Assembly (NCBI GenBank): GCA_020161135.1 | Contig: JAIUOB010000001.1 | Span: 186,001 to 250,000, forward strand | Source of the DNA: Gemmatimonadota bacterium | GTDB taxonomy: Bacteria > Gemmatimonadota > Gemmatimonadetes > Gemmatimonadales > Gemmatimonadaceae | Length of the DNA: 64,000 nt | Reading direction: 5' to 3' | Shown here: positions 26,420 through 36,102 of the stretch, in pieces | How positions within the stretch are numbered: position 1 is the stretch's first letter | Layout: every line of letters starts with the position of its first letter | Notes under the pieces: generated by a model | What the model was told of the DNA's origin: nothing | Databases searched by the model: none | What the model saw: the letters and a program-made list of their open reading frames with translations, nothing else | Program-made: the position numbers and the translations under genes

Positions 26420-26474
26420 CGGGCCGGGTCACACACTCGCCAATGTTCGTCCGCCTCCACCACCCACTCCCCCC

Positions 26475-26978
26475 ATGTATCAGTCGCTCGCACCCTTCCT
26501 CATGTCGTGGCAGTACGAAGCGGAAAACACGCTCAAGCTGCTGGACACGCTCACCGACGCGTCGCTCGCCCAGCCGATGTATCCCGGCGGCCGCACGCTC
26601 GGGCGCCTTGCGTGGCACATCACGCAGACGATCCCCGAGATGATGAACAAGACCGGACTTGGCGTGGAGGGCGTGGACGAGCATGCGCCCGCTCCGGCGA
26701 GCGCGGCCGAGATCGCCGCGGCCTATCGCGCAGCGTCGGCGTCGCTGGTCGCGCGCCTCTCGTCGCAGTGGACCGATGCGACGCTCACGCAGGAAGACGA
26801 CATGTACGGCATGCGCTGGAACCGTGGCACGACGCTCAGCATCCTCATCGTGCACCAGGCGCATCACCGCGGACAGCTCACGGTGCTCATGCGCCAGGCA
26901 GGACTGCCCGTCGCGGGCATGTACGGCCCGGCCATGGAAGAGTGGGCGCAGATGGGGATGGAGCCGCCGCCGGTCTGA
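26475..26978 (+). CDS. DinB superfamily protein
   Basis: 167 residues forming the four-helix DinB bundle. Candidate metal ligands are the His in RLAWHITQT and the His pair in HQAHHRGQL. Family members include metal-dependent thiol transferases; the specific substrate is unknown. It is followed by a strong bidirectional terminator. Upstream spacing of 55 bases from the subunit 3 gene makes cotranscription possible but not required. Confidence 0.85.
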   Translation: MYQSLAPFLMSWQYEAENTLKLLDTLTDASLAQPMYPGGRTLGRLAWHITQTIPEMMNKTGLGVEGVDEHAPAPASAAEIAAAYRAASASLVARLSSQWTDATLTQEDDMYGMRWNRGTTLSILIVHQAHHRGQLTVLMRQAGLPVAGMYGPAMEEWAQMGMEPPPV

Positions 26979-27007
26979 CACGCGGCCGCGCCAGGCCACG
27001 ATACACG

Positions 27008-27038
27008 AACGCCGCCCGGAGCGATCCGGGCGGCGTTT
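27008..27038. terminator. bidirectional terminator, perfect 13-bp stem
   Basis: AACGCCGCCCGGA (27008-27020) pairs with TCCGGGCGGCGTT (27025-27037) around GCGA. Terminal A and T residues sit on both sides, so it can serve both the DinB gene and the convergent sugar dehydrogenase gene. Confidence 0.85.
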
Positions 27039-27052
27039 CACGTTGCCGAAGG

Positions 27053-28222
27053 TCAGCGCCGAGCCACCGGCTCCAGCCGCACGATCGACGTCGGCTTCCC
27101 CTGCTGGTCGTCGAGCGCGACGTAGATGAACCCGTCGGGGCCCTGTCGCACGTCGCGCACCCGACCGCGGCCACGCACGAGATTGTCCGCCACCTCGGCC
27201 TTCTGCCCGTCGAGCGTCAGGCGCGCCACACGCTCACCGGCGAGACCGCCCACGAACACGCTGCCGGTCCACGCGGGGAACTTGGTGCCGGTGTAGACGA
27301 GCAGCCCCGACGTCGCGATGGACGGCACCCACACGTTCTTCGCGTTCTCCATCCCCGGCGCCATCGTGCTCGCGTGAATCGCCTTGCCCGGGCCGTAGTT
27401 CACGCCGAAGCCGACCACCGGCCAGCCGTAGTTCTTGCCGGGCAGGATGAGGTTGAGCTCGTCGCCACCCTGCGGCCCGTGCTCGATCTCCCAGAGGTCA
27501 CCCGTGACCGGGTGAATCTGCAGCCCCTGTGGATTGCGGTGCCCATAGCTCCAGATCTCCGGCTTGGCACCGCTCTGGTTCACGAACGGATTGTCCTTCG
27601 GCACCGTGCCGTCGTCCATGAGCCGCACGATCTTGCCGTGATGGTTCGTGAGGTCCTGCGCGGGGTGCTTGGGGAGATCACCCTCGGGCGGCGCCTGACG
27701 ATCGCCGATGCTCATGAACAGGTGGCCGCTCTTGTCGAACGTCACACGCGAGCCGAAGTGCCCCGGGCGTCCGCGCGTCTCGGCCACGAAGATGTCCTTG
27801 CCGTCCACCAGCGCATCGTTCTCAAAGCGCGCGCGATAGAGCGCGGTGGTGGAGCCATTCGCCAGCGGCTTCGCGTACGTGAGGTACACGAACTTGTTCT
27901 GCGCGAAGTTGGGGTGCAGCACCACGTCGAGCAGGCCACCCTGCCCCGCCGCCGCCACCGCGGGCACACCCGCCACGGGGTTGGGGAGGAGCTTGCCACC
28001 CCGCACGATGCGGAGGCGACCCTGACGTTCCGTCACGAGCAGGTCGCCACTCGGCAGGAACGCGATGGACCACGGATTCACGAAGCCGTCGGCCACCGTG
28101 ACAATGCGGTAGTCCTGCACGGACGACTTGAAGGTCGTGGGCGCCTGCGCCGACGCGCGCGTGGCGCACAGGGCCAGGGGCAACACGAGGGCGATGGCAT
28201 GGCGCAGCGACTGGCGGGACAT
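27053..28222 (-). CDS. PQQ-type sugar dehydrogenase (glucose/sorbosone dehydrogenase family)
   Basis: 389 residues with a Sec signal (ALVLPLALCATRASA). The six-bladed propeller carries the family blocks NPWSIAFLPSGDLLVTER, GLLDVVLHPNF, YLTYA, RNPQGLQIHP and WEIEHGPQGGDELN. The His and Arg/Gln residues in these blocks form the active site of soluble PQQ glucose dehydrogenase relatives. It should act in the periplasm as an aldose dehydrogenase. GAGGAG precedes the ATG at 28222. Confidence 0.92.
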   Translation of the reverse strand: MSRQSLRHAIALVLPLALCATRASAQAPTTFKSSVQDYRIVTVADGFVNPWSIAFLPSGDLLVTERQGRLRIVRGGKLLPNPVAGVPAVAAAGQGGLLDVVLHPNFAQNKFVYLTYAKPLANGSTTALYRARFENDALVDGKDIFVAETRGRPGHFGSRVTFDKSGHLFMSIGDRQAPPEGDLPKHPAQDLTNHHGKIVRLMDDGTVPKDNPFVNQSGAKPEIWSYGHRNPQGLQIHPVTGDLWEIEHGPQGGDELNLILPGKNYGWPVVGFGVNYGPGKAIHASTMAPGMENAKNVWVPSIATSGLLVYTGTKFPAWTGSVFVGGLAGERVARLTLDGQKAEVADNLVRGRGRVRDVRQGPDGFIYVALDDQQGKPTSIVRLEPVARR

Positions 28223-28322
28223 CCGGGGCTCTCCTCTCGGGGGGTACAACGTGACCGCGGAAAGGTAACGCCCCTCGCCGCCCGCGCGCGATGCGAGGCG
28301 CAGCGAGACGCGGCGCCCGACG

Positions 28323-29225
28323 CTACGCGAAGGTGCGCAGCACCCGCACGGTGTTGAGATGCACCGCCACGGTGTCGCGCACATCACGCCCATAGCCCCC
28401 ACTCAGCGTCACGCATACCGGCAACCCCACCTCGCGGCAGGCCTCGAGTACGAGCGCGTCACGCCGCGCGAGACCGTCGAAGGTGAGCGCCAGGCGGCCC
28501 AGCCGGTCACCCTCGTGCGGATCGGCGCCGGCCAGGTACACGACCAGGTCGGGCGACGACGCGCGCAGCACCGACGGCAGGTGCTCGGCCAGCAGCGCGA
28601 GGTAGGTCGCGTCATCGGTGCCGTCGGCGAGCTCGACATCACGCTGGCCGGGCACCTTGTGGAAGGGGAAGTTCCGGGCGCCGTGCATGCTGAAGGTGAA
28701 CACCTGCGCGTCACCGGCAAAGCAGGCGTGCGTGCCGTTCCCCTGATGCACGTCGAGATCGATGATGGCCACGCGCCGCACACGGCCGAGTGCCTGCAGG
28801 CGCCGAACAGCCACGGCGACGTCGTTGAAGGTGCAGAATCCCTCGCCACGCTCGGGGAACGCGTGGTGTGTGCCCCCGGCGAGGTTCATGGCGACACCGT
28901 GCTGCAGCGCGGCGTCGCTGGCCTCGATGGTGCCCTGCACCACGCGGAAGGCGCGCTCGACAAACGCCTCACTCCACGGCAGGCCGATGCGACGCTGCTC
29001 GGCCGCCGGCAGCGTTCCCTGCTCGATGTGCGCCACGTAGTCGGGCGTGTGCACCCGCAGCAGTTCCTCGCGCGCCACCCGCGCTGGCTCGTGCAGCCGC
29101 TCGGGCGACACGAGCCCTTCGGTCAGCACGCCCTCGCGGAGCAGCGCGTACTTCTCCATCGGGAAGCGATGTCCGTCGGGCAGCGGAATCGCGTACCGGG
29201 CCGACGACCACAGGTGCAGCGGCAT
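28323..29225 (-). CDS. histone deacetylase-family (AcuC-like) zinc hydrolase
   Basis: 300 residues. HxxH-type active site in GGTHHAFPERGEGFCTFND, zinc ligands Asp and His in IIDLDVHQGNGT and Asp in AGADPHEGD, and GGYGRDV near the end. Bacterial members deacetylate small molecules, polyamines or acetyl-lysine proteins. The gene starts 37 bases after the large Asp-box gene in the same direction, so they are probably cotranscribed. Confidence 0.9.
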   Translation of the reverse strand: MPLHLWSSARYAIPLPDGHRFPMEKYALLREGVLTEGLVSPERLHEPARVAREELLRVHTPDYVAHIEQGTLPAAEQRRIGLPWSEAFVERAFRVVQGTIEASDAALQHGVAMNLAGGTHHAFPERGEGFCTFNDVAVAVRRLQALGRVRRVAIIDLDVHQGNGTHACFAGDAQVFTFSMHGARNFPFHKVPGQRDVELADGTDDATYLALLAEHLPSVLRASSPDLVVYLAGADPHEGDRLGRLALTFDGLARRDALVLEACREVGLPVCVTLSGGYGRDVRDTVAVHLNTVRVLRTFA

Positions 29226-29262
29226 GCCGAACGACGTCGCAGCGCGTGAGGTGGCGCGCCCG

Positions 29263-32200
29263 TCAGCGCGCCGCGCGCTCGAGATCGGCGGCGAGGCGCG
29301 TGTAGGCGCGCAGTTGGCTGCGCTGGTCGGCGGTGGGCACCCCCGTCCACCGTGCCACCTCACCATACAGACCGCTGAGCCGCGCGCTCAGCTCCTGCGC
29401 CTGCCGGCGCCGGTCGCGCGTCGCCTCGTCGGTCCCGGTCGCCTCACGCAGTCGCGTCGCGGTGGGCACGAAGCGGGTGATGAGCGCTGCCACCTCGCGA
29501 TGGAACGCGGTCCACGCGGCACGTTCGGCGCGCGGCACGGTGAGACGCGGATCATCGCGCACCACCACACGCTGCTCGCGCCGGACACCGGCCGCCTCGA
29601 GCCGCACGGTGTAGCGCCCCGGCATGACGAGCGGCCCGGGGCTCGTCGCGCGCGGCCCCTCCTCGTCGTCCTCGCCGCCACCGCTGCGAATGGGCAGGTC
29701 GGCCTCGCGCAGGTTCCACACCACCCGGTTGATGCCTCGGCGCGTGGCCGCGCGCAGCGTCTGCACGAGACGGCCGGTGCTGTCGTGCACGGTGAGCGTG
29801 ACCGGCGTGCCGGCATCGCGCACCCAGTAATCGATGAGCGCCCCGACCGCGGGGTTCTCGCCGCGAAAGAGCATGTCGCCGGTGTGCGGACGCAGGTTGG
29901 TGGTGCGCACCTGCAGCGCCGGCTGCAGCGTGAACAGGTGCGCGGCGCTCGCCGCCACCGCCGGCGTGAGCTCCTGCAGCGCGTTCACCTGGTCGAGCAC
30001 CCAGAGTCCGCGCGCATGCGACGCCAGCACGAGCGCGTTGTCGCGCGGATGCACGAGCAAGTCGTTGAACGGCATGAGCGGCAGGTTGGCGCGCAGCGGC
30101 AGCCACTGCCCACCATCGTCGGGCGAGAGGAACACGCCGAATTCCGTCGCGAGGTACAGCAGGGCCGGGTTGCGAGGATCCTGCCGGATGGTGCGCGCCA
30201 CCCGATTGGCCGGCAGCCCCGCGTCGATGCGCGTGAAGCTCCGACCGAAATCGGTGCTCTTGTAGACGTAGTTGGCGAAGTCGTTGCTACGATGGTTGTC
30301 GACCACCACGTACACGGTGCCGTCGGCGTGACGCGACGGCTCGACGCCGGCGAACCAGCTTCCCGCGGGCAGCCCCGGCAGGTTCTTCTGCAGGTCGGTC
30401 CAGGTGGCGCCGGCGTTGCGCGACACGCGCAACCGTCCATCGTCGGTGCCCACGTACAGCAGCCCCGGCACGCGCGGACTCTCCGCCAGCGCCGTGGCAC
30501 CGGGGAAGAAGGGCACGCCGTCGTCGATGGACAGCGTGTGCTCGCTCGGCTGGCGTCCCATGAGCGGCAGCGTGCTGCGGTCGACGCCGGTGGTCATGTC
30601 GCCGAGGTCGGTCCATGTGCGCCCGCCGTCACGCGAGCGGAAGAGATGCTGCGCGCCCGCGTAGATGGTATTCGTGTCGTGCACGCTCACCACGAACGGC
30701 GCGTCCCAGTTGGCCGGGTGCATCTGGTTGCCGAGCACCTGCGTGGCGCCCGGCTTGCCCCACGTCTCCCAGTTGCGCCGCCCCGCGATGTGCCCCTCCG
30801 GATCGCCCGGACGGATGTCCTGCACCTGCCAGGTGAGCGTGTCGTTCTTCTGCAGCCCGAGGAACTGTGACGCCGAGTAGACCGTGCGCGCGTTCTTCGG
30901 GTTGGGCACGACCCAGAAACCGTCACCACCACACAGGCGCGACCAGTGCTCGTTGAGCACGCCGGTCGTGTTCCAGCTCGCGCTGGGCCCCTTCCAGCAG
31001 CCGTTGTCCTGCAGGCCACCGTACACATTGAACGGCACCGCGTTGTCCACCGCGACGCGATAGAACTGCGACAGCGGCAGCGAGGTGACGTAGAGGAACT
31101 TGACGCCGCGGTCGTAGCTGATGCCGATACCGCCATCGTCGAGCTTGACCACGTGCCGGCTGTCGCGCGGATTCACCCACACGAAGCGGTCGTCGCCGTG
31201 CGTGGTGGTGCGCGGCGCCGTGAAGGTCTTGCCGCCGTCATTGCTGAACGAGTAGGCGTTCAGCATGTACACGCGCTGGTCGTCGTTCGGGTCGATCGTG
31301 GGCTGGCTCGCGTACATCGGGCGCGGATTCCAGTCGCTCAGGAAGCGCCACGACCCGCCGGCGTCGTCACTGCGGTAGAGCCCGGCCTTGCGCATGGTGT
31401 AGGCCGTGCTGGCGTTGTAGCGCTGGCCCTGTTCGATGCTCACCACCACGATGCGCGGATTCTTGCGATACACCGCAATGCCGATGCGGCCGTACTCGCC
31501 GGTGGGGAGGCCGTTGCCGGTGAGCTTCGTCCAGGTGGCGCCCGCGTCGGTGCTCTTCCAGAGCGCGCTGCCGGGTCCGCCGCCGTCGAAGCCGAACGCG
31601 CTGCGCCGCCGCTGATAGGTGGCCGCGTAGAGCACCGACGGATTCGTCGGATCCATCACGACATCGGTGGCACCCGTCTCATCGTCGACGTGCAGCACGC
31701 GCTGCCACGAACGTCCCCCGTCGGTCGTGCGATAGAGACCGCGCTCGCCCCCCGCGCCCCACACCGAACCCTGCGCCGCCACGAAGGCGATGTCGGGGTT
31801 GGACGGATGCAGCTGGATGCGGCCGATGTGCATGGAGGTGCGCAGACCGGTGTTGCTCCACGTCTTCCCGCCGTCGGTGCTCTTGTACACCCCGTCGCCC
31901 CAACTCACGCTCTGACGGTTGGCGCGTTCGCCGGTGCCCACCCAGAGGATCTGCGGATTGGGCTGGAACACCGCCACGTCACCGATGGAGTGCACGGGGG
32001 CGTCGAAGATCGAGCTCCACGTGACGCCGTTGTCGGTCGTACGCCACAACCCGCCGGTCGCACCGGCCACGTACATGGTGTACGGGTCGGACTCGACGAC
32101 GTCCATGTCCACCACCCGGCCGCTCATTGATGCGGGGCCGATGCTGCGCAGGCGAAGGCCGTCGAGGTCGGCGGAGGTGACGGCCGGCTGCGCCCGGAGC

Positions 32201-32337
32201 GGCCGTGCCGCGGGGAGCGCGAGGAGGGTGGCCAGCGCGAGGAGGGCGCGCGAGGCACGGGATGACGCCCGGCGGGGGGCGGGGACGTGCGTCACACGGA
32301 CGGCACGCATCGGCGAGGGGACGAGGCGGGTCAGCAT
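29263..32337 (-). CDS. secreted Asp-box (BNR/sortilin-VPS10-like) repeat protein
   Basis: About 1024 residues, paralogous to the gene at 1796-5137 with the same order of motifs: LRSIGPASMSGRV near the mature N-terminus, repeated Asp boxes (RTTDNGVTW, KSTDGGKTW, RTTDGGRSW, KSTDAGATW, RSRDGGRTW), LPLSQFYRVAVDNAVPFNVYGGLQDNG, and HARGLWVLD. A C-terminal domain includes PGRYTVRLEAAG, typical of these proteins. The signal peptide follows a long basic N-terminus; ATG 32310 is an alternative start. Function is unknown; it is probably a cell-surface or periplasmic propeller protein. Confidence 0.87.
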   Translation of the reverse strand: MLTRLVPSPMRAVRVTHVPAPRRASSRASRALLALATLLALPAARPLRAQPAVTSADLDGLRLRSIGPASMSGRVVDMDVVESDPYTMYVAGATGGLWRTTDNGVTWSSIFDAPVHSIGDVAVFQPNPQILWVGTGERANRQSVSWGDGVYKSTDGGKTWSNTGLRTSMHIGRIQLHPSNPDIAFVAAQGSVWGAGGERGLYRTTDGGRSWQRVLHVDDETGATDVVMDPTNPSVLYAATYQRRRSAFGFDGGGPGSALWKSTDAGATWTKLTGNGLPTGEYGRIGIAVYRKNPRIVVVSIEQGQRYNASTAYTMRKAGLYRSDDAGGSWRFLSDWNPRPMYASQPTIDPNDDQRVYMLNAYSFSNDGGKTFTAPRTTTHGDDRFVWVNPRDSRHVVKLDDGGIGISYDRGVKFLYVTSLPLSQFYRVAVDNAVPFNVYGGLQDNGCWKGPSASWNTTGVLNEHWSRLCGGDGFWVVPNPKNARTVYSASQFLGLQKNDTLTWQVQDIRPGDPEGHIAGRRNWETWGKPGATQVLGNQMHPANWDAPFVVSVHDTNTIYAGAQHLFRSRDGGRTWTDLGDMTTGVDRSTLPLMGRQPSEHTLSIDDGVPFFPGATALAESPRVPGLLYVGTDDGRLRVSRNAGATWTDLQKNLPGLPAGSWFAGVEPSRHADGTVYVVVDNHRSNDFANYVYKSTDFGRSFTRIDAGLPANRVARTIRQDPRNPALLYLATEFGVFLSPDDGGQWLPLRANLPLMPFNDLLVHPRDNALVLASHARGLWVLDQVNALQELTPAVAASAAHLFTLQPALQVRTTNLRPHTGDMLFRGENPAVGALIDYWVRDAGTPVTLTVHDSTGRLVQTLRAATRRGINRVVWNLREADLPIRSGGGEDDEEGPRATSPGPLVMPGRYTVRLEAAGVRREQRVVVRDDPRLTVPRAERAAWTAFHREVAALITRFVPTATRLREATGTDEATRDRRRQAQELSARLSGLYGEVARWTGVPTADQRSQLRAYTRLAADLERAAR

Positions 32338-32428
32338 GCGCCCAATATGGGGCGTATCTTGTGAGACCGCCGGGGCGCAGATCGTGCGCCACACCGCGGC
32401 CCCGCCATCTCCGACACCCGAGTCCGAC

Positions 32429-34396
32429 GTGAACGTCCTCCCCGCTGCCCACGCGTTGCGGCGCACGGCGCGCCTGCGCCCTGCTGTGCTCCACGCCACG
32501 TTGCTGTGCACCGCCGCCACACTTGCGGCGCCGTGTGGTGCCACGCTGGCCGCCCAGAATCGGCCGCCTGCGGCCAAGGCCGTCAACGCCACCGCCGTGA
32601 AGCCGGTGTGGCAGGATGAGGGTCCCTTCAAGTGGGCGCCACGTCCCACCGAATCGAACATCACGCCGAACGACCTGCGCACGCGGCTCTACGGCTTTGC
32701 CGACGACTCCATGCGCGGGCGCCGCATCGGCGAGCCGGGCAACTTCAAGGGCACCGAGTACATCGCGCGCGAGTTCAAGCGCCTCGGCCTCAAGCCGGCC
32801 GGCGACAGCGGCAGCTACTTCCAGGTGTTGCCGTTCGGGCCGAGCGGCTTCGACACGACGACGATGCGGCTGAGCGCAGGTGGACGCGCGCTCACCGCGC
32901 GACGCGACTGGATTCCCACGGTCCCCACCGCCGCCAACGGCGCGGGCCCGTCGGTGAACGTGAGTAACCTCCCCACCGTCTTCGCGGGCACGTGGGGCGA
33001 TACGGCCGCGATGCTCGACGCGGCGGCGCTCCAGGGCAAGGTCGCGGTGTTCCTCGCCGCGCCCGCCACGCGCGCCGTGGCCGCGAGTCAGGGTGCGCCG
33101 GTGAGCTTCGTGAGCTGCGCCGACGTGCCCGACAAATTCGGCGCCAACGCGGCCATCGCCGAGGAAGCGCGCCAGCGCGCGAACCCGACACCGGCCGGTG
33201 GTCGTGGTGGCGCACCGGGCGGCGGCCGCGGCGGCGCTCCGACCACCGCGGTGCGTGACACCCGCGCGCAGCGGGCGGGCGCGGCGCTCGTGCTCATCGT
33301 GGGCCTCGACGACATGCAGCCGGCGGCCATCAACCAGGCGTTCGCGCAGCCCATGTCGATGCGACCGGCGCAGCAGGTGAATGCCGGCAACGTTGCGTCA
33401 GCCACCATCTCGCGCGCGGCCGCCGAGCAGCTCTTCGGCAAGCCGGCCGCGCAGCTCACGGTGGGGGCCACCGGACAGCCGGTGAGCGCCTCGTGGACTC
33501 ACCAGTGGCGCGTGTCGCCCTCGCCGGCGCGCAACGTGATCGCGATGCTCCCCGGCAGCGACCCGACGCTCGCCAGCGAGTACGTGCTGGTGGGCGCGCA
33601 CAACGACCATGTGGGCGTCAACCAGACCGTCGTCGACCACGACTCGCTGCGGGCCTACAACATGGTCGTGCGCCGTCAGGGCGCGAACGATCCGGTGTGC
33701 GTGCCCACGGCCGCGCAGCAGAAGAAGATCGACTCACTGATCGCCCGGGCGCGGAGCATCCGCGCGCCGCGCCGCGACAGCATCATGAACGGCGCCGACG
33801 ACGACGGCTCCGGCTCGATGCTGATGCTCGAGATCGCCGAGCGCTTCGCGAAGGAGAAGCCGGCGCGCTCGATCATCTTCATGTCGCACCAAGGCGAGGA
33901 GGCGGGGCTGCTCGGCTCGCGCTGGTTCACCGACCACCCCACCGTGCCGCTCGACAAGATCGTCGCCGCGCACAACATGGACATGGTGGGCGCGGGGCGG
34001 AACTGGGAGGTCAAGTACGGCGGCCCCAATTCCGTGCAGATGCTCGGCGCGCGGCGTCTCTCGCGCGAGTTCGGCGACATCATCGACTCGGTGAATGCGA
34101 ACATCCCTGAGCCGATGGCGATCGACAAGAGCTGGGACGTGCCCGCGAACCCGCTCAACCGCTTCTGCCGCAGCGACCAGGTGAACTACGTCCGCAAGGA
34201 CATCCCGGTCGTGTACATGTCGCTCGGCTACGCGGTGGACTACCACCAGCACAGCGACGAGCCGCAGTACATCGACTACGATCACTCGGCGCGGCTGGGG
34301 CGCTTCATCTACTCGGTGATGACGGCGGTGGCGAACCGGCCGAACAAACCCGCGATCGCGGGGCCGGATCCGACCATGCCGACGTGCGGGCGATAG
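32429..34396 (+). CDS. exported M28-family zinc peptidase with PA domain
   Basis: 655 residues from a GTG start. A signal peptide ends near ATLAAQ. Residues about 100-330 hold a PA-type domain (LQGKVAVFLAAPA) with an insertion rich in Gly (GGRGGAPGGGRGG). The peptidase has VLVGAHNDHVGV, GADDDGSGSMLMLE, SHQGEEAGLLGS, NMDMVG and HQHSDEPQYID, giving the two-zinc ligand set and the catalytic Glu. It is an aminopeptidase- or carboxypeptidase-like enzyme outside the cytoplasm. An ATG at 32336 is also in frame but overlaps the divergent gene's start. Confidence 0.9.
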   Translation: MNVLPAAHALRRTARLRPAVLHATLLCTAATLAAPCGATLAAQNRPPAAKAVNATAVKPVWQDEGPFKWAPRPTESNITPNDLRTRLYGFADDSMRGRRIGEPGNFKGTEYIAREFKRLGLKPAGDSGSYFQVLPFGPSGFDTTTMRLSAGGRALTARRDWIPTVPTAANGAGPSVNVSNLPTVFAGTWGDTAAMLDAAALQGKVAVFLAAPATRAVAASQGAPVSFVSCADVPDKFGANAAIAEEARQRANPTPAGGRGGAPGGGRGGAPTTAVRDTRAQRAGAALVLIVGLDDMQPAAINQAFAQPMSMRPAQQVNAGNVASATISRAAAEQLFGKPAAQLTVGATGQPVSASWTHQWRVSPSPARNVIAMLPGSDPTLASEYVLVGAHNDHVGVNQTVVDHDSLRAYNMVVRRQGANDPVCVPTAAQQKKIDSLIARARSIRAPRRDSIMNGADDDGSGSMLMLEIAERFAKEKPARSIIFMSHQGEEAGLLGSRWFTDHPTVPLDKIVAAHNMDMVGAGRNWEVKYGGPNSVQMLGARRLSREFGDIIDSVNANIPEPMAIDKSWDVPANPLNRFCRSDQVNYVRKDIPVVYMSLGYAVDYHQHSDEPQYIDYDHSARLGRFIYSVMTAVANRPNKPAIAGPDPTMPTCGR

Positions 34397-34425
34397 TGGG
34401 ATAGGCTGAGGGCGTCGTTGTTGTA

Positions 34426-34516
34426 AGGATCAGAAGGAAGGGTGAAGGTGAGAGGGGGAAGGAAGACGAGTCATCGTCTCCCTTCCCCCTGTCGCTTCCT
34501 CCTTCTCCCCGATCCT
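34426..34516. terminator. 90-base imperfect palindrome between convergent genes
   Basis: The inner stem pairs 34453-34462 with 34481-34490 and 34464-34469 with 34474-34479 (one mismatch, loop GTCA). Imperfect purine/pyrimidine pairing continues outward to AGGATC (34426-34431) and GATCCT (34511-34516). It is far longer than a usual terminator. It separates the M28 peptidase gene from the sensor kinase gene. Confidence 0.7.
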
Positions 34517-34542
34517 GTTTCTCACCCCACACGTGTCCCCGC

Positions 34543-36102
34543 TCACCCCGGCAGCTCGATCTCGAACGTCGACCCCGACGCGTCGCTGCGCGCGAGACGC
34601 AGCGTGCCGCCGTGCGCCCGCACGATCCACGCGGCAATGGGCAGGCCGAGTCCGGCGCCCGACGTGTCGGCGACGTCCGAGCGGACGTCATTGTGCTGCA
34701 CGCGATAGAAGCGCTCGAAGATGCGGGCCTGGTGCGGCTCGGGGATGCCCGGCCCGCTGTCCGTCACGCGCACGATCGCCCCGCCACCGCTGCGCGGCTC
34801 GACGCTGGCCTGCACCGTGCCGCCCCTGGGCGTGTACTTGATGGCGTTGTCGAGCAGGTTCATCACCACGCGACGCAGCAGCATGCCGTCGCCGGTCCAC
34901 GGCACTTCGCTCTCGGGCGTGTAGGCCAGGCGGATGTCGCGCGCCCGTGCGATCGTGCCCATGGCGTCCACGCAGTCGCCGACGAGTTCCTCGAGGAAGT
35001 GCGGCGCCGGGTTGAGCGTCTGCTCGGCGGCGTCGGCGCGCGCGAGCAGGAACAGGTCGGCCACGATGAGCGCGAGTCGCCGCGCCTCACCATGGATGAC
35101 CTGCAGCGCGGCACGGTACTCGGTGGTGGTGCGGTCGGCAGAGAGGGCCAACTCGCTCTCGCCGATCACGATGGCGACCGGCGTGCGGAGTTCGTGCGAC
35201 GCGTCGGCGGTGAAACGGCGTCGTTGAGCGAACGCGTCCTCGACGCGGTCGAGCAGCTCGTTGAACGTCTGCGACAGCCGCGCCAGCTCGTCCGACGGAC
35301 GCGAGACGGGCAACCGCTCGTGCAGGTTGCGGGCGGTGATGCCCGCGGCAGTCACCCGCATCGCCTCGACCGGGCGCAGGCTCGCCGCGGCGAGCGCGTA
35401 GCCGCCCAGCACAGCCAGCAGCAGCGACAGCGGGATACCCACGAGCATGACCTGTCGCACGCGGCGGAGCACCGCGTCATGCACTTCGAGCGACTGACTC
35501 ACCGCCACCACGAAAGTGCCGCGTCGGGTGCGCACCGGCAGCGTCACGACACGCTCGCGTTGCGGCAACAGCGTGACGAGGTCGACGCCTCCGCGCGCGA
35601 GGGCGCGCGACACCGAGGCGGACGCGCTGCGCCAGCCGACCACGCCCCCGAAGTCCCGGGTGGCTGTCGACGTGCTGTCCACGGCGAGCAGTTGCGGCGC
35701 GCCGTCGCCCGTCGGTGACGCCGCGCGGAACAGGGCCACCCCGATATCCCGCAGCCGATGGTTGTCGAGCGTACGCGCGACGGCCCAGGGCACGGCCGTG
35801 GAGTCGGCACTGAGCGCCGGCGGCACACTCGACAGCGCGAGTTGCAGCGATGCGCCCACCGCTTCCGCGGTGCCGCTCAGGAAGCTGTCCGCATCGCGTT
35901 GAGTGATGCCGGCCAGCGCGAGATACGACGCCACGCCCACCACGCCGAGCAGCACGCCGAACGTCGCCGCATACCACAGGGTGAGTCGCGCCCGGATGGA
36001 CAGGACGGCCGACTCCTTGGGCACGCTGTCGCCGGCGTGCGGCGCGGTGGGGTCGAGTGGCGACGGCGGCTTCGCCCCGTTGCCGCGCGTGCGCCACGGC
36101 AT
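34543..36102 (-). CDS. two-component sensor histidine kinase (HAMP type)
   Basis: 519 residues. Two transmembrane helices (about 40-65 and 218-242) flank an extracytoplasmic domain of about 150 residues. HAMP sequence follows (RPVEAMRVTAAG), then HisKA with DASHELRTPVA (His303), and an HATPase domain with MNLLDNAIKYTP, VTDSGPGIP and GLGLPIA. The ATG overlaps the response regulator stop as TGATG, indicating translational coupling. The ligand is unknown. Confidence 0.92.
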   Translation of the reverse strand: MPWRTRGNGAKPPSPLDPTAPHAGDSVPKESAVLSIRARLTLWYAATFGVLLGVVGVASYLALAGITQRDADSFLSGTAEAVGASLQLALSSVPPALSADSTAVPWAVARTLDNHRLRDIGVALFRAASPTGDGAPQLLAVDSTSTATRDFGGVVGWRSASASVSRALARGGVDLVTLLPQRERVVTLPVRTRRGTFVVAVSQSLEVHDAVLRRVRQVMLVGIPLSLLLAVLGGYALAAASLRPVEAMRVTAAGITARNLHERLPVSRPSDELARLSQTFNELLDRVEDAFAQRRRFTADASHELRTPVAIVIGESELALSADRTTTEYRAALQVIHGEARRLALIVADLFLLARADAAEQTLNPAPHFLEELVGDCVDAMGTIARARDIRLAYTPESEVPWTGDGMLLRRVVMNLLDNAIKYTPRGGTVQASVEPRSGGGAIVRVTDSGPGIPEPHQARIFERFYRVQHNDVRSDVADTSGAGLGLPIAAWIVRAHGGTLRLARSDASGSTFEIELPG

